A stretch of DNA of 64,000 nucleotides. Source: Helichrysum umbraculigerum (taxonomy: Eukaryota > Streptophyta > Magnoliopsida > Asterales > Asteraceae). The stretch's first letter is position 1. Each line of letters opens with the position of its first letter. Where the stretch lies: positions 14,585,501 through 14,649,500 of the forward strand of contig CATIUR010000001.1 in assembly GCA_949592205.1 (NCBI GenBank), in the 5' to 3' direction. A model generated the notes under the pieces. It had not been told where the DNA came from. It was given only the letters and a program-made list of their open reading frames with translations, and ran no database searches. The position numbers and the translations under genes are program-made. Below, piece by piece: positions 44,993 to 56,541 of this stretch.

Positions 44993-46045
44993 TAAATGTA
45001 AATGTAACTTCTTATACTCATAGAAACATCTTTATTCATATATTCATAAGTAAATTTCAAATTTAATTCCAATGCTAACCCCTTGAATACTTACTAGGGG
45101 TGTAAAAGAGCCGAGCCAAGTCCGAGCTTCCCTAGCTCGAGCTCGACTCGTTTAAAATTCACTGAGTTCAAACTTGGCTCAGGCTGTACTCGTTTCTTTC
45201 ATAATATTATTTATTTAATTATTATTTTATCAATGTATAATATTTATTTTTCCCCCTAATTTTTAACTTTATATAATACGATTTATCATTATTATATTAA
45301 GTATTATTCATGTAGAATAATACTATTATATAACTATATATTAATATTATTATACTGTTATATGAACAATGAATGTCGAAAAGTTCGTTTAGGCTCGCGA
45401 GCTTATTTAAGCTAGATATAAGAAGTTCGAGCTCGTTTATTATACGAGCTCCAAACTATGTTCAAGCTCGGGCTCGAGCTCGTTTAAGTTCGGCTCAAAT
45501 CGAGTTTTTAATGAGCTGAGTTCGAGTAGCTTGCGAGAGACTATTGACTTATTTACATTTATGTAACCTCCCTTCAATCATTTGAATTAAAACAAATGAC
45601 TAAATGAGGTTAGTCAAAGGTATGCTATGTTGTTTGCCTATTTAAACAACTATTTCATCAAAACTTAAACTCACCTTTTGTAAACAACTATTTCATCAAA
45701 ACTTAAACTGACATTTTGTAATTACAACTCCAATAGTTTCGAAAATACATTCAATCGCTATAAATCTCCTTTCATACTTACAATATTAGTGCAGAGATTG
45801 AAAGCTTCTAAACAAAAGAGATTTAGGTAGTGAGATTAACATTGTAAACACATATTGTAAACTCCTATGCTTCAACTTGGTGGAAACTGAGTCGTAGTAT
45901 ATAACTTGACCGATTGTTTAATTCAATTATGCCATTCACATAAAAAAATGGAAAATAAATTACAAAAAAACAGAGTATAGCTTCAATACTTTCACAAGGA
46001 AATTATTCAAAGTACTCGGACGCAACACAAAACCAGAAAACTCGT
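44993..46045. other. Intergenic sequence with a decayed hAT-like fragment
   Basis: From about 45096 the sequence taggggtgtaaaagagccga and later gagctcg-rich text (to about 45545) resemble a hAT terminus whose other end is lost. A 44 bp phrase containing aacttaaactcac is duplicated in tandem near 45645-45720. The rest is the downstream flank of the right PP2 gene copy. Confidence 0.5.
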
Positions 46046-46451
46046 TTACATCGCCCGAATCTCCAGGCCACGTAAAATAAGGCCAGACATGGTTCCTTCG
46101 TAAGTTATCAGTTTCAAATGCAATGGAATGCGATCATTTCTAAGCTGATTAGTTGAGTTGAATTTCCACACGGCAACCTCCATCCATCCATCTTTTTTCT
46201 GTTCTGGAATCCGCATATGTTCTTGTAAATTCCATGGGCTTGGAGGTCTAAAATAAAGAATTCCAACGTCTTTGTTTTTCCACTGAAGTACATCGCGTAC
46301 TTTTACTGGGCAATGTAACCCGTCACATTTTTCTGAAAGCTTGAACACAAGGTAACACATGTAATCCTTATCAGGTGACAACATTTGACTTTTTATTTTG
46401 CACTTTAGTCTGCATACTTGCTGTGGTAAAAGCTCGTTCACCTCTTCAAAT
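46046..46451 (-). CDS. Last exon of the right copy: intact second PP2 unit
   Basis: After a CATGTAG acceptor the exon reads FEEVNELLPQQVCRLKCKIK, then LSPDKDYMCYLVFKL, KKDGWMEVAVWKF and finally GLILRGLEIRAM with a stop. The DGWME and GLI.RGLEIR motifs are diagnostic of PP2/Nictaba-like proteins. It has no stop or frameshift. It joins exon 46715-46600 through a phase-2 intron. The equivalent exon of the left gene is not in the window. Confidence 0.78.
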
Positions 46452-46599
46452 CTACATGTGTTGATCGAATATATAATAAGAGGATGAGTGAACGTATAGT
46501 GAATTTCTCTTACACAAAATAATGAGAAACATAAATTAGAAATTTATGATGGTCATAATGAGACGATATGATGGAATAAGTTTTGTTCAAAGAGCACAC

Positions 46600-46715
46600 C
46601 TCGACTCTCCCAAAGGTTTCAAATGACGAAAAAGCTTCACATTAGAAGAGTCATACAGAATTTCCTTTGCTGAAAGCATAATATGTTTCTTTCCGTCCAC
46701 TTCTGTTTCCGAGAA
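46600..46715 (-). CDS. Exon before the second PP2 unit
   Basis: This 116 bp exon (TGAACAG acceptor, GAG|GTGTGC donor) reads FSETEVDGKKHIMLSAKEIL and continues to LKPLGES plus a split Arg codon. The KKHIMLSAKEILYD part is the usual entry to a PP2 domain in this gene family. It is intact. Confidence 0.68.
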
Positions 46716-46812
46716 CTGTTCATTAAAGAGTTAGCAAGAATATATATTATGAAAACCACACCCAAATGTTACGTTTCTAATACATTAAATTAGTTTGTAA
46801 TAAGAATAGGAC

Positions 46813-46922
46813 CTTTTTATCAACATCATCATTTTCAGTTCGCTCGAGTATTTCGTCACTAGAGTCGCATGGCGATTGTTGTTGGACTTTTCTTATGTTT
46901 TCAGTTTCTTCATATATTTTAC
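46813..46922 (-). pseudogene. Acidic exon of the right copy, frameshifted
   Basis: At 110 bp it is not a multiple of three, whereas the left-gene counterparts are 219 and 105 bp. Two extra bases follow the acceptor. The remaining frame still spells an EETENIRKVQQQSP-like peptide. It lacks the Asp-His run. Confidence 0.6.
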
Positions 46923-47044
46923 CTGTTTCAAAAATGTAATACAGAACATTAAAATGTTATTCATGTCGCGATCTCTAAGGCGATCTTATAGAAGACAAGC
47001 AAAATGATATAAAATAGCACACCGAAGAGTGTTTACAAACTTAC

Positions 47045-47408
47045 ATTGTCAATTACACGAAACTCGATGCCTTCAACATAGATGGAACCACTTCCACAAT
47101 AGATTGGTGAAAATCTCTCAAGTAGAACCTTAAAGTTAGAATCTTCCTTTTGATGCACAAACTAACATAATTCAATCATCATCTAGTCTTAATCTCTCCA
47201 TGTCGTGAAATATGCACAGAGGGTTTCATTACCCAACTTGTAACTTAGGTTCACATACTTAGATTTACTTAAAGATTTATTTGGACCACAAAATTTAAAA
47301 ATCAGATGAACCCCATACTTGACACCCGGTGATAAAAATTGAGCCCTTGCCTTAATTTTGATCTCCAAATCCGAAAACCTTAACTTCACCTTTGCTACTT
47401 TTTGAAAC
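47045..47408 (-). pseudogene. First PP2 exon of the right copy, three stop codons
   Basis: It has the same 364 bp length as the intact exon 7. In-frame TAA (47191-47189), TAG (47185-47183) and TAG (47164-47162) replace sense codons found in the left copy, so the domain is truncated after FTTWRD. Confidence 0.85.
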
Positions 47409-47626
47409 CTGCATTTATATTCGCATAACATATATTTATCAGAAACTACATTTTTGAATATTGGAGAATTTTGAGATGGTGGAAATTAGTATAGTAAAAT
47501 ATCTATGTTGCCTTCAAAATTTGATGTGTGAGAAATTATTATTAAGTAATAATTAACTCAAACATTTACATATACACAAACACAATATATTAAATAAATA
47601 AGGAAAGAAAAAAAGAGATGAACGAC

Positions 47627-47679
47627 CTTGACTGTGGAATATGTCGCCAATTAAACGCCAAGCGATTTTTTAATAAAAA
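47627..47679 (-). pseudogene. Short pre-PP2 exon of the right copy
   Basis: This 53 bp exon is the counterpart of exon 6 and reads FLLKNRLAFNWRHIPQS, open in itself. It now lies 7.3 kb from its upstream exon because of the MULE insertion. Confidence 0.6.
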
Positions 47680-49860
47680 CTTCCTTGCAGATATCATATA
47701 ATTTTTAATTTCCTCCATTACTCCCGAGTGATAGAAACTGTTAAACAAATTTAACAAATCAAATCCATATGTTATTAAGATACACATAACTTTTTGGACT
47801 ACCAGGCCATATCCAATGTATCACAGTTTTTGCACTAAATTTTGTTGTTTTGGTGTTAAAAACCATTTTCAACGAACTCATCAAATTTGGTGTATACCAA
47901 ATTTTAGAATATTTTGCATCACATTTCGTGCAACATCAAACATTACATCAAATTTTTAATGTTTCATTCAAACCATTTGTTTAATATATCTTAATTATTT
48001 GAGTACAAAACTTGAAAAAATTATTGTTAGTATTATTCATTTAGATTGGGGATCATAGAAGAAGGGTAAATATGAGAAGAAGGAGGAGAAGTTTAATCCT
48101 AGCCATCCCTTACCTTTTTTAATGGTTAAGATCTGGCCACATCGACGTAGGGTGTGTTTGGTATTTACAGGACAATATAGGGACTGGAGTGTAATATTGT
48201 ATTAATGAACCAATGGTATTATGGTAATTTTGGTCATTTGACAAATTACCTCGATCCTGGGCAGACCTTACTTTGGTCAGATTCCTCCATCTCTCTCACC
48301 GTTCTTACTTCAAGCCCTAAATTTTGTTAAACATCTAAATTCACAATTATAAACACCCGAAATTCGTAATTCGTTCGTGCTCGTGAATCATGAAGAAATT
48401 GCATAAGAAGCATCCACATCTGAGGCTAAATCTTGAAGATCGATTACGAAGAAGAACGGGAAAAAAAATCGTAACTCGTACTCAAATATGTAGCTATGTT
48501 CGTTGCATTTAGGTTCTTGATTTCAGTTATTTTAATTATTGTTTATTTTACTACGTGTTTATATAATTCATAACTACACACAGAAGTCGGCGATGAACAC
48601 ACTATCAATCTAATTCACGAGTGGATGATGATGAAAGAACTATAAACATTAGTGATTCTGAAAATGAAGTGAAGTTTATATTTTCATTTACTGGATGTTG
48701 TTATTAAAAAAGCATGATTATGATTATATGATGATGTTACTGCACCTTATTTACAATTAAGTTTTTTTGTTATTGCATTTTTAATGTACCCTATTATGCC
48801 TATATGCATGTTTTGTTGATCTATTTGTTTAGTGTATCATGTATTCGTTTATATATCCTTTTCACTGTTTTATTCATCATGTTTTTGTACAAGTTTGTTT
48901 TTTTTACTTAATCATATTTGTAATTTAAACTTGTTTAGGTTTTATAGGATTTTTATGTTTTTAGTTGAGTTTGTAGATAAATTGGTAGAGGATATGTCCA
49001 ATTCTGTTCATAATTTTCCAAAAGTGATCACGCGTGAAAGAAGAAAAAGAACGAAATGGTAACTCATATTCTTTCATTTATCCTTAATATGTCTGTTGAA
49101 ATCAGACTTATGTATTTACGTAATGTTATGACAAAGAAGAAGACGTTGCCACCATAATGCAATCAATAGAATGCAAGAGTCGATGTTGAATAAGGAACTA
49201 CAAGCATCGCTGATTATGAAGAACAATATAAAGAAGTTCATAGTGAATCAGGTGCGTATTATGTTTGTTCAGAGTACTATATTGATACATTTTGATCATT
49301 GATTTCTCTTCATATTTATATCACTATATCATGCTTGTTGGAGGATCAAAGGGTAAGGCCTCAAATGAGGGGCATGTCGGATTTACACCATTTGAGGACA
49401 AATTTGTAGGGGAAAATGCAGTGTTATCAAAATGCAGTGATTTTAAAATGTAGTGTTATTAAAATGCAGTGTTTTTAAAATGTAATTGTTGGTAAAATGC
49501 AGTGACTTTGGGTTGTAGACCACAAACAAATTATTTTACTAACAACTACATTTTAATAACACCGCATTTACCCCTACAAATTTGACCTAAAATGCATCAA
49601 ATTCAGCATGCCCTTCCTTCCCATAATTTTAGGTCTTTCCCTCAAAAACTTATAAAGATCGGAGGAGAATGGGGGGCTAGCGGAATTTACTGCATTTTAA
49701 GAACAAATTTGTATGTTTAAAATGCAGTGTTTTTGAAATGCAGTCAAATTTTATAATTCGACATGCCTCTCCTTTCACTCATATAAGGCTTCCCCTCATA
49801 GCCTTACCTTTTTGTTATTGCATTTTTCCTAATATTTACTGGGTAAGGTACTAAGGGACA

Positions 49861-50438
49861 GACCTCATTTGAGAGGTACGTAGAATTTACTGCATTTTAG
49901 GACAAAATGTTAGGGGTTAAAATGCAGTAGTTTTAAAATGCAGTGGAACTTATACTGTTAAAATGCAATGGAACTTAGGTGTAAAATGCAGTGAAACTGA
50001 TAGGTGTAAAATGCAGTTTTGTTAAATTGTGATAGTTGCCGTTGATCATTTGAGGGGCACGTAGAATTTATTGCATTTTAGGATAAAATGTTAATTAGGG
50101 GTTAAAATGCAGTAGTGTTAAAATACAGTGGAACTTATAGTGTTAAAATGCAATGGAACTTAGGTGTAAAATGCAGTAAAACTAATAGGTGTAAAATGCA
50201 GTTTAATTAAAATGCAGTTTTGTTAAAATGTGATAATTGTCGTTGATCATTTGAGGGGAACGTAGAATTTACTGCATTTTAGGACAAAATGTCAAGGGTT
50301 AAAATGCAGTAGTGTTAAAATGCAGTGGAACTTATAGTGTTAAAATGCAATGGAACTTAGGTGTAAAATGCAGTGAAACTGATAGGTGTAAAATGTAGTT
50401 TAAATAAAATACATTTTTGTTTAAATGTGATAGTTGCC
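49861..50438 (+). repeat. Tandem repeat of 180-200 bp units rich in AAAATGCAGT
   Basis: Three units start near 49861, 50041 and 50242. Each opens with a cattTGAGgGg.acgtagaattta-type phrase and continues with several aaaatgcagt motifs. Further ATGCAGT motifs occur from 49415 and around 51520-51550. Confidence 0.75.
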
Positions 50439-51811
50439 GTTGATCATAAAATGTTTTCTAGTAAATTCGACATGCTCATTCTTTCCCTCAAACGAGTCAT
50501 GCCCTTCAGATCCTCCACCATATTTATTACGTGTTCATATTATTTTAAAAATAAACATTTTACTGCATGATAGTGTAATTGTTGCTGCATGTTGCTAATT
50601 TTTATTTTTGGTTTGTTGATGCAAGATCTTTCATGTAATACTTTATAAACTATTCGAGGGGTAACAGAATTGAAAGTGGTAGATTATTATATGTTTTTGA
50701 TTTATTATCAAATTGGATTATTCAATAAATATGTTTTGTACCTTTTGTGGAAAAAAGTGGTTATCTAAAAACAAAAAGCTTTAGATGAAACGCTAATCGT
50801 ATCAGCGTTCCAAATTGAATAGAGCTTTTAAAGATGATAATTACACACTTACCCTTTTAAGTAATAAAAGTCTTACATCTATAGATATGTTTCTGATTTA
50901 TTGTTGTTGTTATTACCTTTTGTGGTGACTGGTGAAAGTGGTAGATTGCGATGGACTTGTCGATTATAGAGAGTAATTTGTAAGAAGTATTCTTTGAAAG
51001 CTTCACATAGCAGCTTCAACTTCAACACCTATGAATACATTCTAATAAAGGTCATTGTTGATGGTTCAAAGTAATTCAAGAAGCATAAAGCACAACTTTG
51101 TAACATATGGAGGTGTACCATGTTTCTTCTTTCATGATTAACGAATTATTATGTCATTTAAAACACTTGGTTATGTTTTGTATAGTTTAGACTTATACCT
51201 GTGTAATAGCGATATGAACTTGTTGGTTTAATCATTACTTAGATAACCATATGTAATGGCAATAATATAGTAATTCGTTACTTTTCGGTAACCATAGTAA
51301 TTATTTGAGTTTTGTAATGTTTTATCGTAGTTCACTACATCTTATTCAAAAATCAAACATACAATAATGCAAGGTAAAAAAAAAACACAAGTCCATCAAA
51401 TAGCAATAAGTATTCGCAGTTCAGAACTAATTTCATAAATACATGATAAAAAAAGATATAGTATCTTTGTTCTAAAATATATCTATTTGTCTTCGGAAAT
51501 ATAAAATTTTTAATATTATAATGCAGTAACACTCATGTAAGATGCAGTGTCTAAATTGCTTGATTCCATAATTGTGCCTTGATTTCTTGATTCACTATCT
51601 CTGTTAGCAGCTAACATAAGATATTGATGGATTTTGTTTGCAACCTCTGATGTTATGTCAATACCCTTTACACTTTTTCTAGAGAATCAAATACATAATA
51701 CTATTAGCTTTTCGATCACATCGGGATACCAATACCTTAATACTCGTAGACTATTAAATGAAACAACACCATTATGTGCAACTATTGCATTTTCATTATC
51801 TTTATGTAATA

Positions 51812-52560
51812 TAGTTTTTTTTTTTTTTGTAAGAAATAGACTTAAAATGCCACTAAAACCAAGATACAAAGCAATCCAAAAGAGCTCAAAAATTACCCAC
51901 CATCCCCATCTTAATTACAAGTTCTAGAAAAGGGGAAGCGACGGACCCAGAAGCTAAAACAGTAAGAATACAACAACAAAGCACTACAAACAAACATACT
52001 AAGATCCAAAAAGTTCAATAAACAGCAACCAAGAAGCCCGCTGCTCAAACTGAAGGTAGCAAACTCGAAACACCCAAAACAATTGATATCTCGATGACCC
52101 AAAATACCCAAAAAGAATTGATATCTCGATGACCTGAACAACGCAGACCCGAGTTATGCCAAGCCAACAAAAAAACTTCTGAGATCATTCCATTGATTCC
52201 ACAACAAATTAAGCTTTAAATCGTTTGCAGCTCCGAGACCACTTCTGAGTTACTCTTGAAAACTTTCGAACTACGATGCTTCCAAACTAAATATAACATT
52301 GACTAAAAGATACCCATCCAAATAGATTTCTTACGAGCAGAAAAAAATCTGCACCCCAATGATTAATGAGATCATTGAGGATAATAACATTTCAATAACC
52401 CAAACTCCCACCAAGCAGAAACTAAGCTTCCAACCCCTTATTACAACTTAAAAGCAATGATCCAAAGATTTGATATCCACTTCACACCATGTACATCAAA
52501 TGCTCGGAGTATCAATATCCATATTTCCAAGAATTTCAAGTACTCGCACCAGGGATTTAA
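51812..52560 (-). mobile_element. LINE (L1-type) 3' fragment
   Basis: On the minus strand a poly(A) run (plus 51812-51826, T-rich) ends a sequence whose broken frames give WWEFGLLKCYYP and KKSIWMGI, then MLYLVWKHRSSKVFKSNSE. This resembles the C-terminal zf-RVT region of plant LINEs (W-KxRN/S-type motif). Many stops show it is dead. It sits inside the MULE. Confidence 0.6.
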
Positions 52561-53175
52561 AAAAAAAAAGCAGTTAGAAATAGTTATAGATCATTGAATC
52601 ATTAGAAATTTGTGAATGCATGATATGATCATCTGTATTTTAATTGCACCAAATAGTTTTACTGCATTTTACGGTTATTTACCGCACCACAGGATCAAGT
52701 TCCTCATAAGCAACAACCAGCAAATAGTCAAAAAGAGTGCATTGTTATAGGACTGTATTTTAAGTGCACTGCATCTTAACTGTACTACATTTAACATTCA
52801 TTCACATCGTACCTAATATGTACATCAATTTACACTGCATCATAATATCTTTTTATTGTACCACATGATCTTCCTCATATCCAACAACTATTGATACATA
52901 TAACACATGTAATTCATACATTGTACACTGCATATTAGAACTATTTAACTGCATTATAGTTGTACCTGTACAAAATCATACCTTCTTCCAGATCTGAATA
53001 TGAGATCTCATAGATTGACTAGATACATAATCATGTTCACACACACACACACACACAACGCATTACATCTATTTATGTAGTTTCTAAACAGATTTAATCA
53101 TTTATACATATAGATCGATTTACATATATACATATGTATTAATCTGAAATCAATTTAAGATCTGTAAATACTTAC

Positions 53176-53281
53176 CTCTGGTTTGCGGTTGTACAATATG
53201 TATTCGTTCAATCAATCGATGTGCAGTTGTAGTTCGGTTATCTTCAACTGAAGTTGTTACCGTAGGTATTTGAGTCGACAT
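53176..53281 (-). pseudogene. Possible captured first exon in the MULE
   Basis: On the minus strand an ATG at 53281 opens MSTQIPTVTTSVEDNRTTTA and the frame reaches a good splice donor AGAG|GTAAGT at 53176. No downstream exon was identified. The parent gene is not recognised. Confidence 0.35.
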
Positions 53282-53345
53282 TGTTATGCTTGATTTCGTG
53301 TTTTTTATTGATTTCGCATTTTTTGATCGATTTCGTGTTTTTTTT

Positions 53346-53346
53346 G

Positions 53347-53400
<54 letters not shown>
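53346..53400. repeat. (AT)n microsatellite
   Basis: An uninterrupted AT run of about 50 bp inside the MULE. An (AC)n run lies at 53038-53056. Confidence 0.9.
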
Positions 53401-53402
<2 letters not shown>

Positions 53403-53718
53403 GATTGATATACATCAACGGTAATTGATTGCATAAATCTAGAAGAAACCACGATATAGATGTAGCGATATAATCACCAAGTAACGGAAAGATATTAATC
53501 GGCGTTCAATGGGATTTGTTGTTAATTTGTTATTTGTGTGTTTTTTTCTTTTCTAATTGCTATTATAATTTGGGCAGCTTGGGCAGTATGTAAATATATG
53601 TGAAAGGACGGAAATGCCACTGCAGGAATGGACACATGGCTTGCTTTGATTGGTAGTGGACCTTCCTTCTCTTCTCCTCATACAGGCCCTTCCTCTCACA
53701 ACCTTACCCATTCATTTA

Positions 53719-54961
53719 AGTACGTTATCCTTCACGTTACATAATTAGATAATTAAAACAAATAAATACAATTTTTAAACAAATGATGATAGTTGACTCA
53801 CTAATCTATGAGAATAAGTTATGTCATTAAAACTACCGAAAGCAAATAAAAAAAGATTTACGATTAATTTAATATTTTCAAAAGTTAAACTCATCCGTCC
53901 CAAAATTATTGTCACTGAAAAAAATCACACAGATTAGGAAAAGTGCATTTATTACTGCTGAATATCAATAGAATTTTATTTTTACCATTTTCAAGCATTT
54001 TGATTGGTTGATTTTGGAAGAGAACAATTATTTTAGGAGATATCAAAATAGAAAGGTGAACAAATAAATTGGATTGAGGTAGTAACAATATAAAAATAAT
54101 AACTTGAAGTAAAATTAAATGTAAAGAAAAAGTTTAGGGGTAATATGTACATGTTGAAAGTCTTTTGATACAAAAATTTAATGCGTACGTTGATGATAAA
54201 TTATGTGTAGTGTAAAAGTATTTGTAAAAATATTTTATTATATCAAATTTGTTGCAGTATTTGATGTATACGTTGGAGATGCCCTTATATAAACATATTT
54301 TCTAATTATATTGTTTATATAGATAAAATAAATGAGAAAATCATGTAGTGTTACGTTGCTAAATAAATCATACAAGTATACAGATGATGATTTTACTTTA
54401 TTTTAAAACAAATGAGCAATCACGTGATCAAACGAGAAGATGATTTCGAAGAGGGAAAAATACAATAAAAGGTATTATATTATCACATATTCCTATTTAA
54501 GGTACACAACTTTAAATTTTTAAATTTAAGGTATCGAACTTTCAATTTGTAATCAAGTTAGGGAAGCGAATTTCACAAATGACGAGTTGTCACCGAATTT
54601 CTTTTATATAAGTAACATATCTATTTAATCGATTAATATTCCTCGATCAATTTTGAAAAATATTGAGTGAGGAGAAAGAATTTAACAAAAACTCGTTACC
54701 ACTTTCAACTTTAATATCTCCTATTATACTCAATCATATTATGTCAGGTATATACATAATTGTAAACGAAAATTATAGATTGCAACTTCGTTTCATAGCT
54801 TTTTGAATCTCTTTAAATGCAAACATGTAAATCAAAATTACAATTTTATTGAGCAGACTTTTTCACACCCTTAATTCACATAATGGTTTATTTTATATCG
54901 ATTGTACGAAAATAGTAATACTTTCAAAATTATATGTAAGTCATGAGAACAAAATAGTTAC
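53719..54961 (-). other. Right-copy intron sequence with indels
   Basis: Parts match the intron of the left gene (about 3315-3540 and 3560-3920). Two segments, about 53930-54350 and 54450-54745, have no match there. The second belongs to the dispersed repeat also seen at 34270-34500. The end near 54286 (acgttggagatgccc) mirrors the ccatctccaatg phrase near 3071, suggesting an older MITE now split by the MULE. Confidence 0.5.
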
Positions 54962-55111
54962 CACTTCTCTATCTCGAAGGGGGAATCCTTTACGGAATAT
55001 CTCGTAGATATCCTTTGCGGAATTCTGAGTCATCGTGCTGTCAGTGTTTGACAAGCGGAGTATTTCTTCGTGATCTTTAGGTAGTTTTGGTTCCCATATT
55101 TCATAATCCTC
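54962..55111 (-). pseudogene. 50-residue linker exon of the right copy
   Basis: 150 bp with conserved splice sites and open reading (EDYEIWEPKLPKDHEEILRL...). It differs from exon 5 at only a few residues. Confidence 0.68.
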
Positions 55112-55299
55112 CTATAAATAATTACATAAATTAAATAAAAAGATTAATTAAGAGATATTTTATTTTGGTACTAAAATATTGCCTATTGAAAAACAGATTA
55201 GATCTAAAAAATTAATTTACCCTCGAGTGTTTTAGAAATATTTTCTATTGAATTTTTGTGAAACATTAATGATCGTATTTTTCCATGGAAAACACTTGC

Positions 55300-56073
55300 T
55301 TGGTATTGCAATTCTTTGTTAAGCTTTCTTACCACTTCTGCTGCCGTTTGCCGATCATCTGAATCTTCATCTAAGCATTTAATGACAATCGTTTTAAATT
55401 TATCCAGTGATTTTGGTGCAATTTGTTCTTTTATACCCTTAAACACAATCTCATCAAGTTTATCCATTTCATGGCTGTAGTAGAGTTCATTAACCAAAGG
55501 GCCTAATGACTCAGAGACATCCTCACATCCTTCTCCCCATGCCAATCTCCCGCACAACATCTCCAATGAAACCACACCTAATGAATATATATCTGATTCT
55601 ATTGATAAAGGATATACTTTACAGTTAGGGTCCACGTAGGCTAATGAGCTGTAAGCGCCATCATCAAAGTCAGGTTTGACTTCTATATTATCCAAAATAA
55701 CTGAGCACAACTCCAAGTTAGATATTTTAGCTTTCCAATCAGCATTGAGTACGATGTTACAACTTTTGATGTCTCTATGTATCATCCTAGTCACTTCCGT
55801 TCCATCACCAGCTGCATGAAGAAATACCAAAACCATTGCAACATCGATGCATATCTTCAGGCGTTTTCTCCATGTAAGACTAACATCGTCCAAATGCTTA
55901 TCCAGTCAGCTGTTAAATGAATGCTCATAAATAATGATTTTTTCACCCTGTTCGTTGCAGTAGCCTACAAGGCCAATTATATTCTCGTGCTTACACTCGG
56001 AAAGAACTTTAAGCTCCGTAACAAATTGATGCTTTCCTTTATCAGACGTGCTATCAAACCGCTTTGAAACAAC
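55300..56073 (-). pseudogene. Kinase domain 3 of the right copy, truncated with a stop
   Basis: It keeps MIHRDIKSCNIVL, YVDPN and SDIYSLGVVSLEMLCGR of the pseudokinase. A TGA (55908-55906) interrupts the N-lobe region and its 5' side ends abruptly at GAAACAAC, where copia sequence begins. The donor is CAA|GCAAGT; GC donors can work but are rare. Confidence 0.82.
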
Positions 56074-56541
56074 CTATTAGGAATATATATGAAGATTAAT
56101 AGGGATAGGCCTCATGCAATTCACGTGAGTTGTGATTAAGGAAACAAGGTTGAGTCGGCAAAAAAAGGATTTTTGTCGGCTACGATTTCTTTTGCAGGAA
56201 GTTTTATTATTTCCTATATATATTGTAACCCTTTGTATTTGTAACCCTAACACCTACACAGTTAATAAGATCTCTCTCTAGTTTGGCAGTGGATTAAACC
56301 AATCGAGTAGATTGGATATAACCACGTTATATTCACGTGTTCATTTACTATTCTCGTTATCTTAATTTTATTTTGCTTTATTTGATCCGTTTATTGTTGT
56401 GGGGGTATAATCTTGTGATTGTACGGATTATTGTTGGGTCCTAAAACCTATCAAAGTGGTATCAGAGCCACGTGGTTTTTTCGTGTTTTGGGAACAATGG
56501 CGGATAAGAGCGAGATTAGGATTAGTCAGTTTGATGGCAGC
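56074..56541 (+). mobile_element. Ty1/copia 5' end interrupted by a gypsy element
   Basis: An LTR-like stretch (56074-56453, starting near TATTAGG and ending CCTATCA) is followed by the PBS TGGTATCAGAGC (56457-56468) and a gag start MADKSEIRISQFDGS from 56497. The reading stops at 56541, where another LTR begins. The insertion cuts the kinase exon at 56073. The rest of the copia element should lie beyond the window. Confidence 0.75.

Larger units (their letters stand above)
48044..53709. mobile_element. Mutator-like element (Pack-MULE-like), 5666 bp
   Basis: It is flanked by the perfect 9 bp duplication ATTCATTTA (48035-48043, 53710-53718). The left paralogue shows the unoccupied site (ATTCGTTTA near 3306-3314). 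The ends align without gaps as degenerate TIRs; positions 14-39 from each end match at about 20 of 26 (AGAAGAAGGG versus AGAGGAAGGG, then TATGAG). It carries gene-like exons, tandem repeats and a LINE fragment but no transposase that I recognise. Confidence 0.8.
46046..56073 (-). pseudogene. Second kinase-PP2 gene copy, broken and 5'-truncated
   Basis: Exons match the left gene in order, size and splice sites: 56073-55300 (kinase domain 3, missing its first 147 bp), 55111-54962, 47679-47627, 47408-47045 (PP2), 46922-46813 (acidic), 46715-46600 and 46451-46046 (second PP2 unit with stop). Defects: TGA at 55908-55906, a GC instead of GT donor after 55300, three stops in the first PP2 exon, a 110 bp acidic exon that no longer keeps frame, a 5.7 kb MULE in the intron at 48044-53709, and a copia element replacing everything upstream of 56073. 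The exon lengths (921 versus 774+147, 150, 53 and 364 bp) leave no doubt about common origin. Any expression of the C-terminal part is unknown. Confidence 0.85.

Noticed and set aside
55300..55893. Functional single kinase gene in the right copy
   Set aside because: It is the tail of a kinase domain. An in-frame stop lies just upstream, the domain starts mid-fold, and all neighbouring exons show pseudogene damage.
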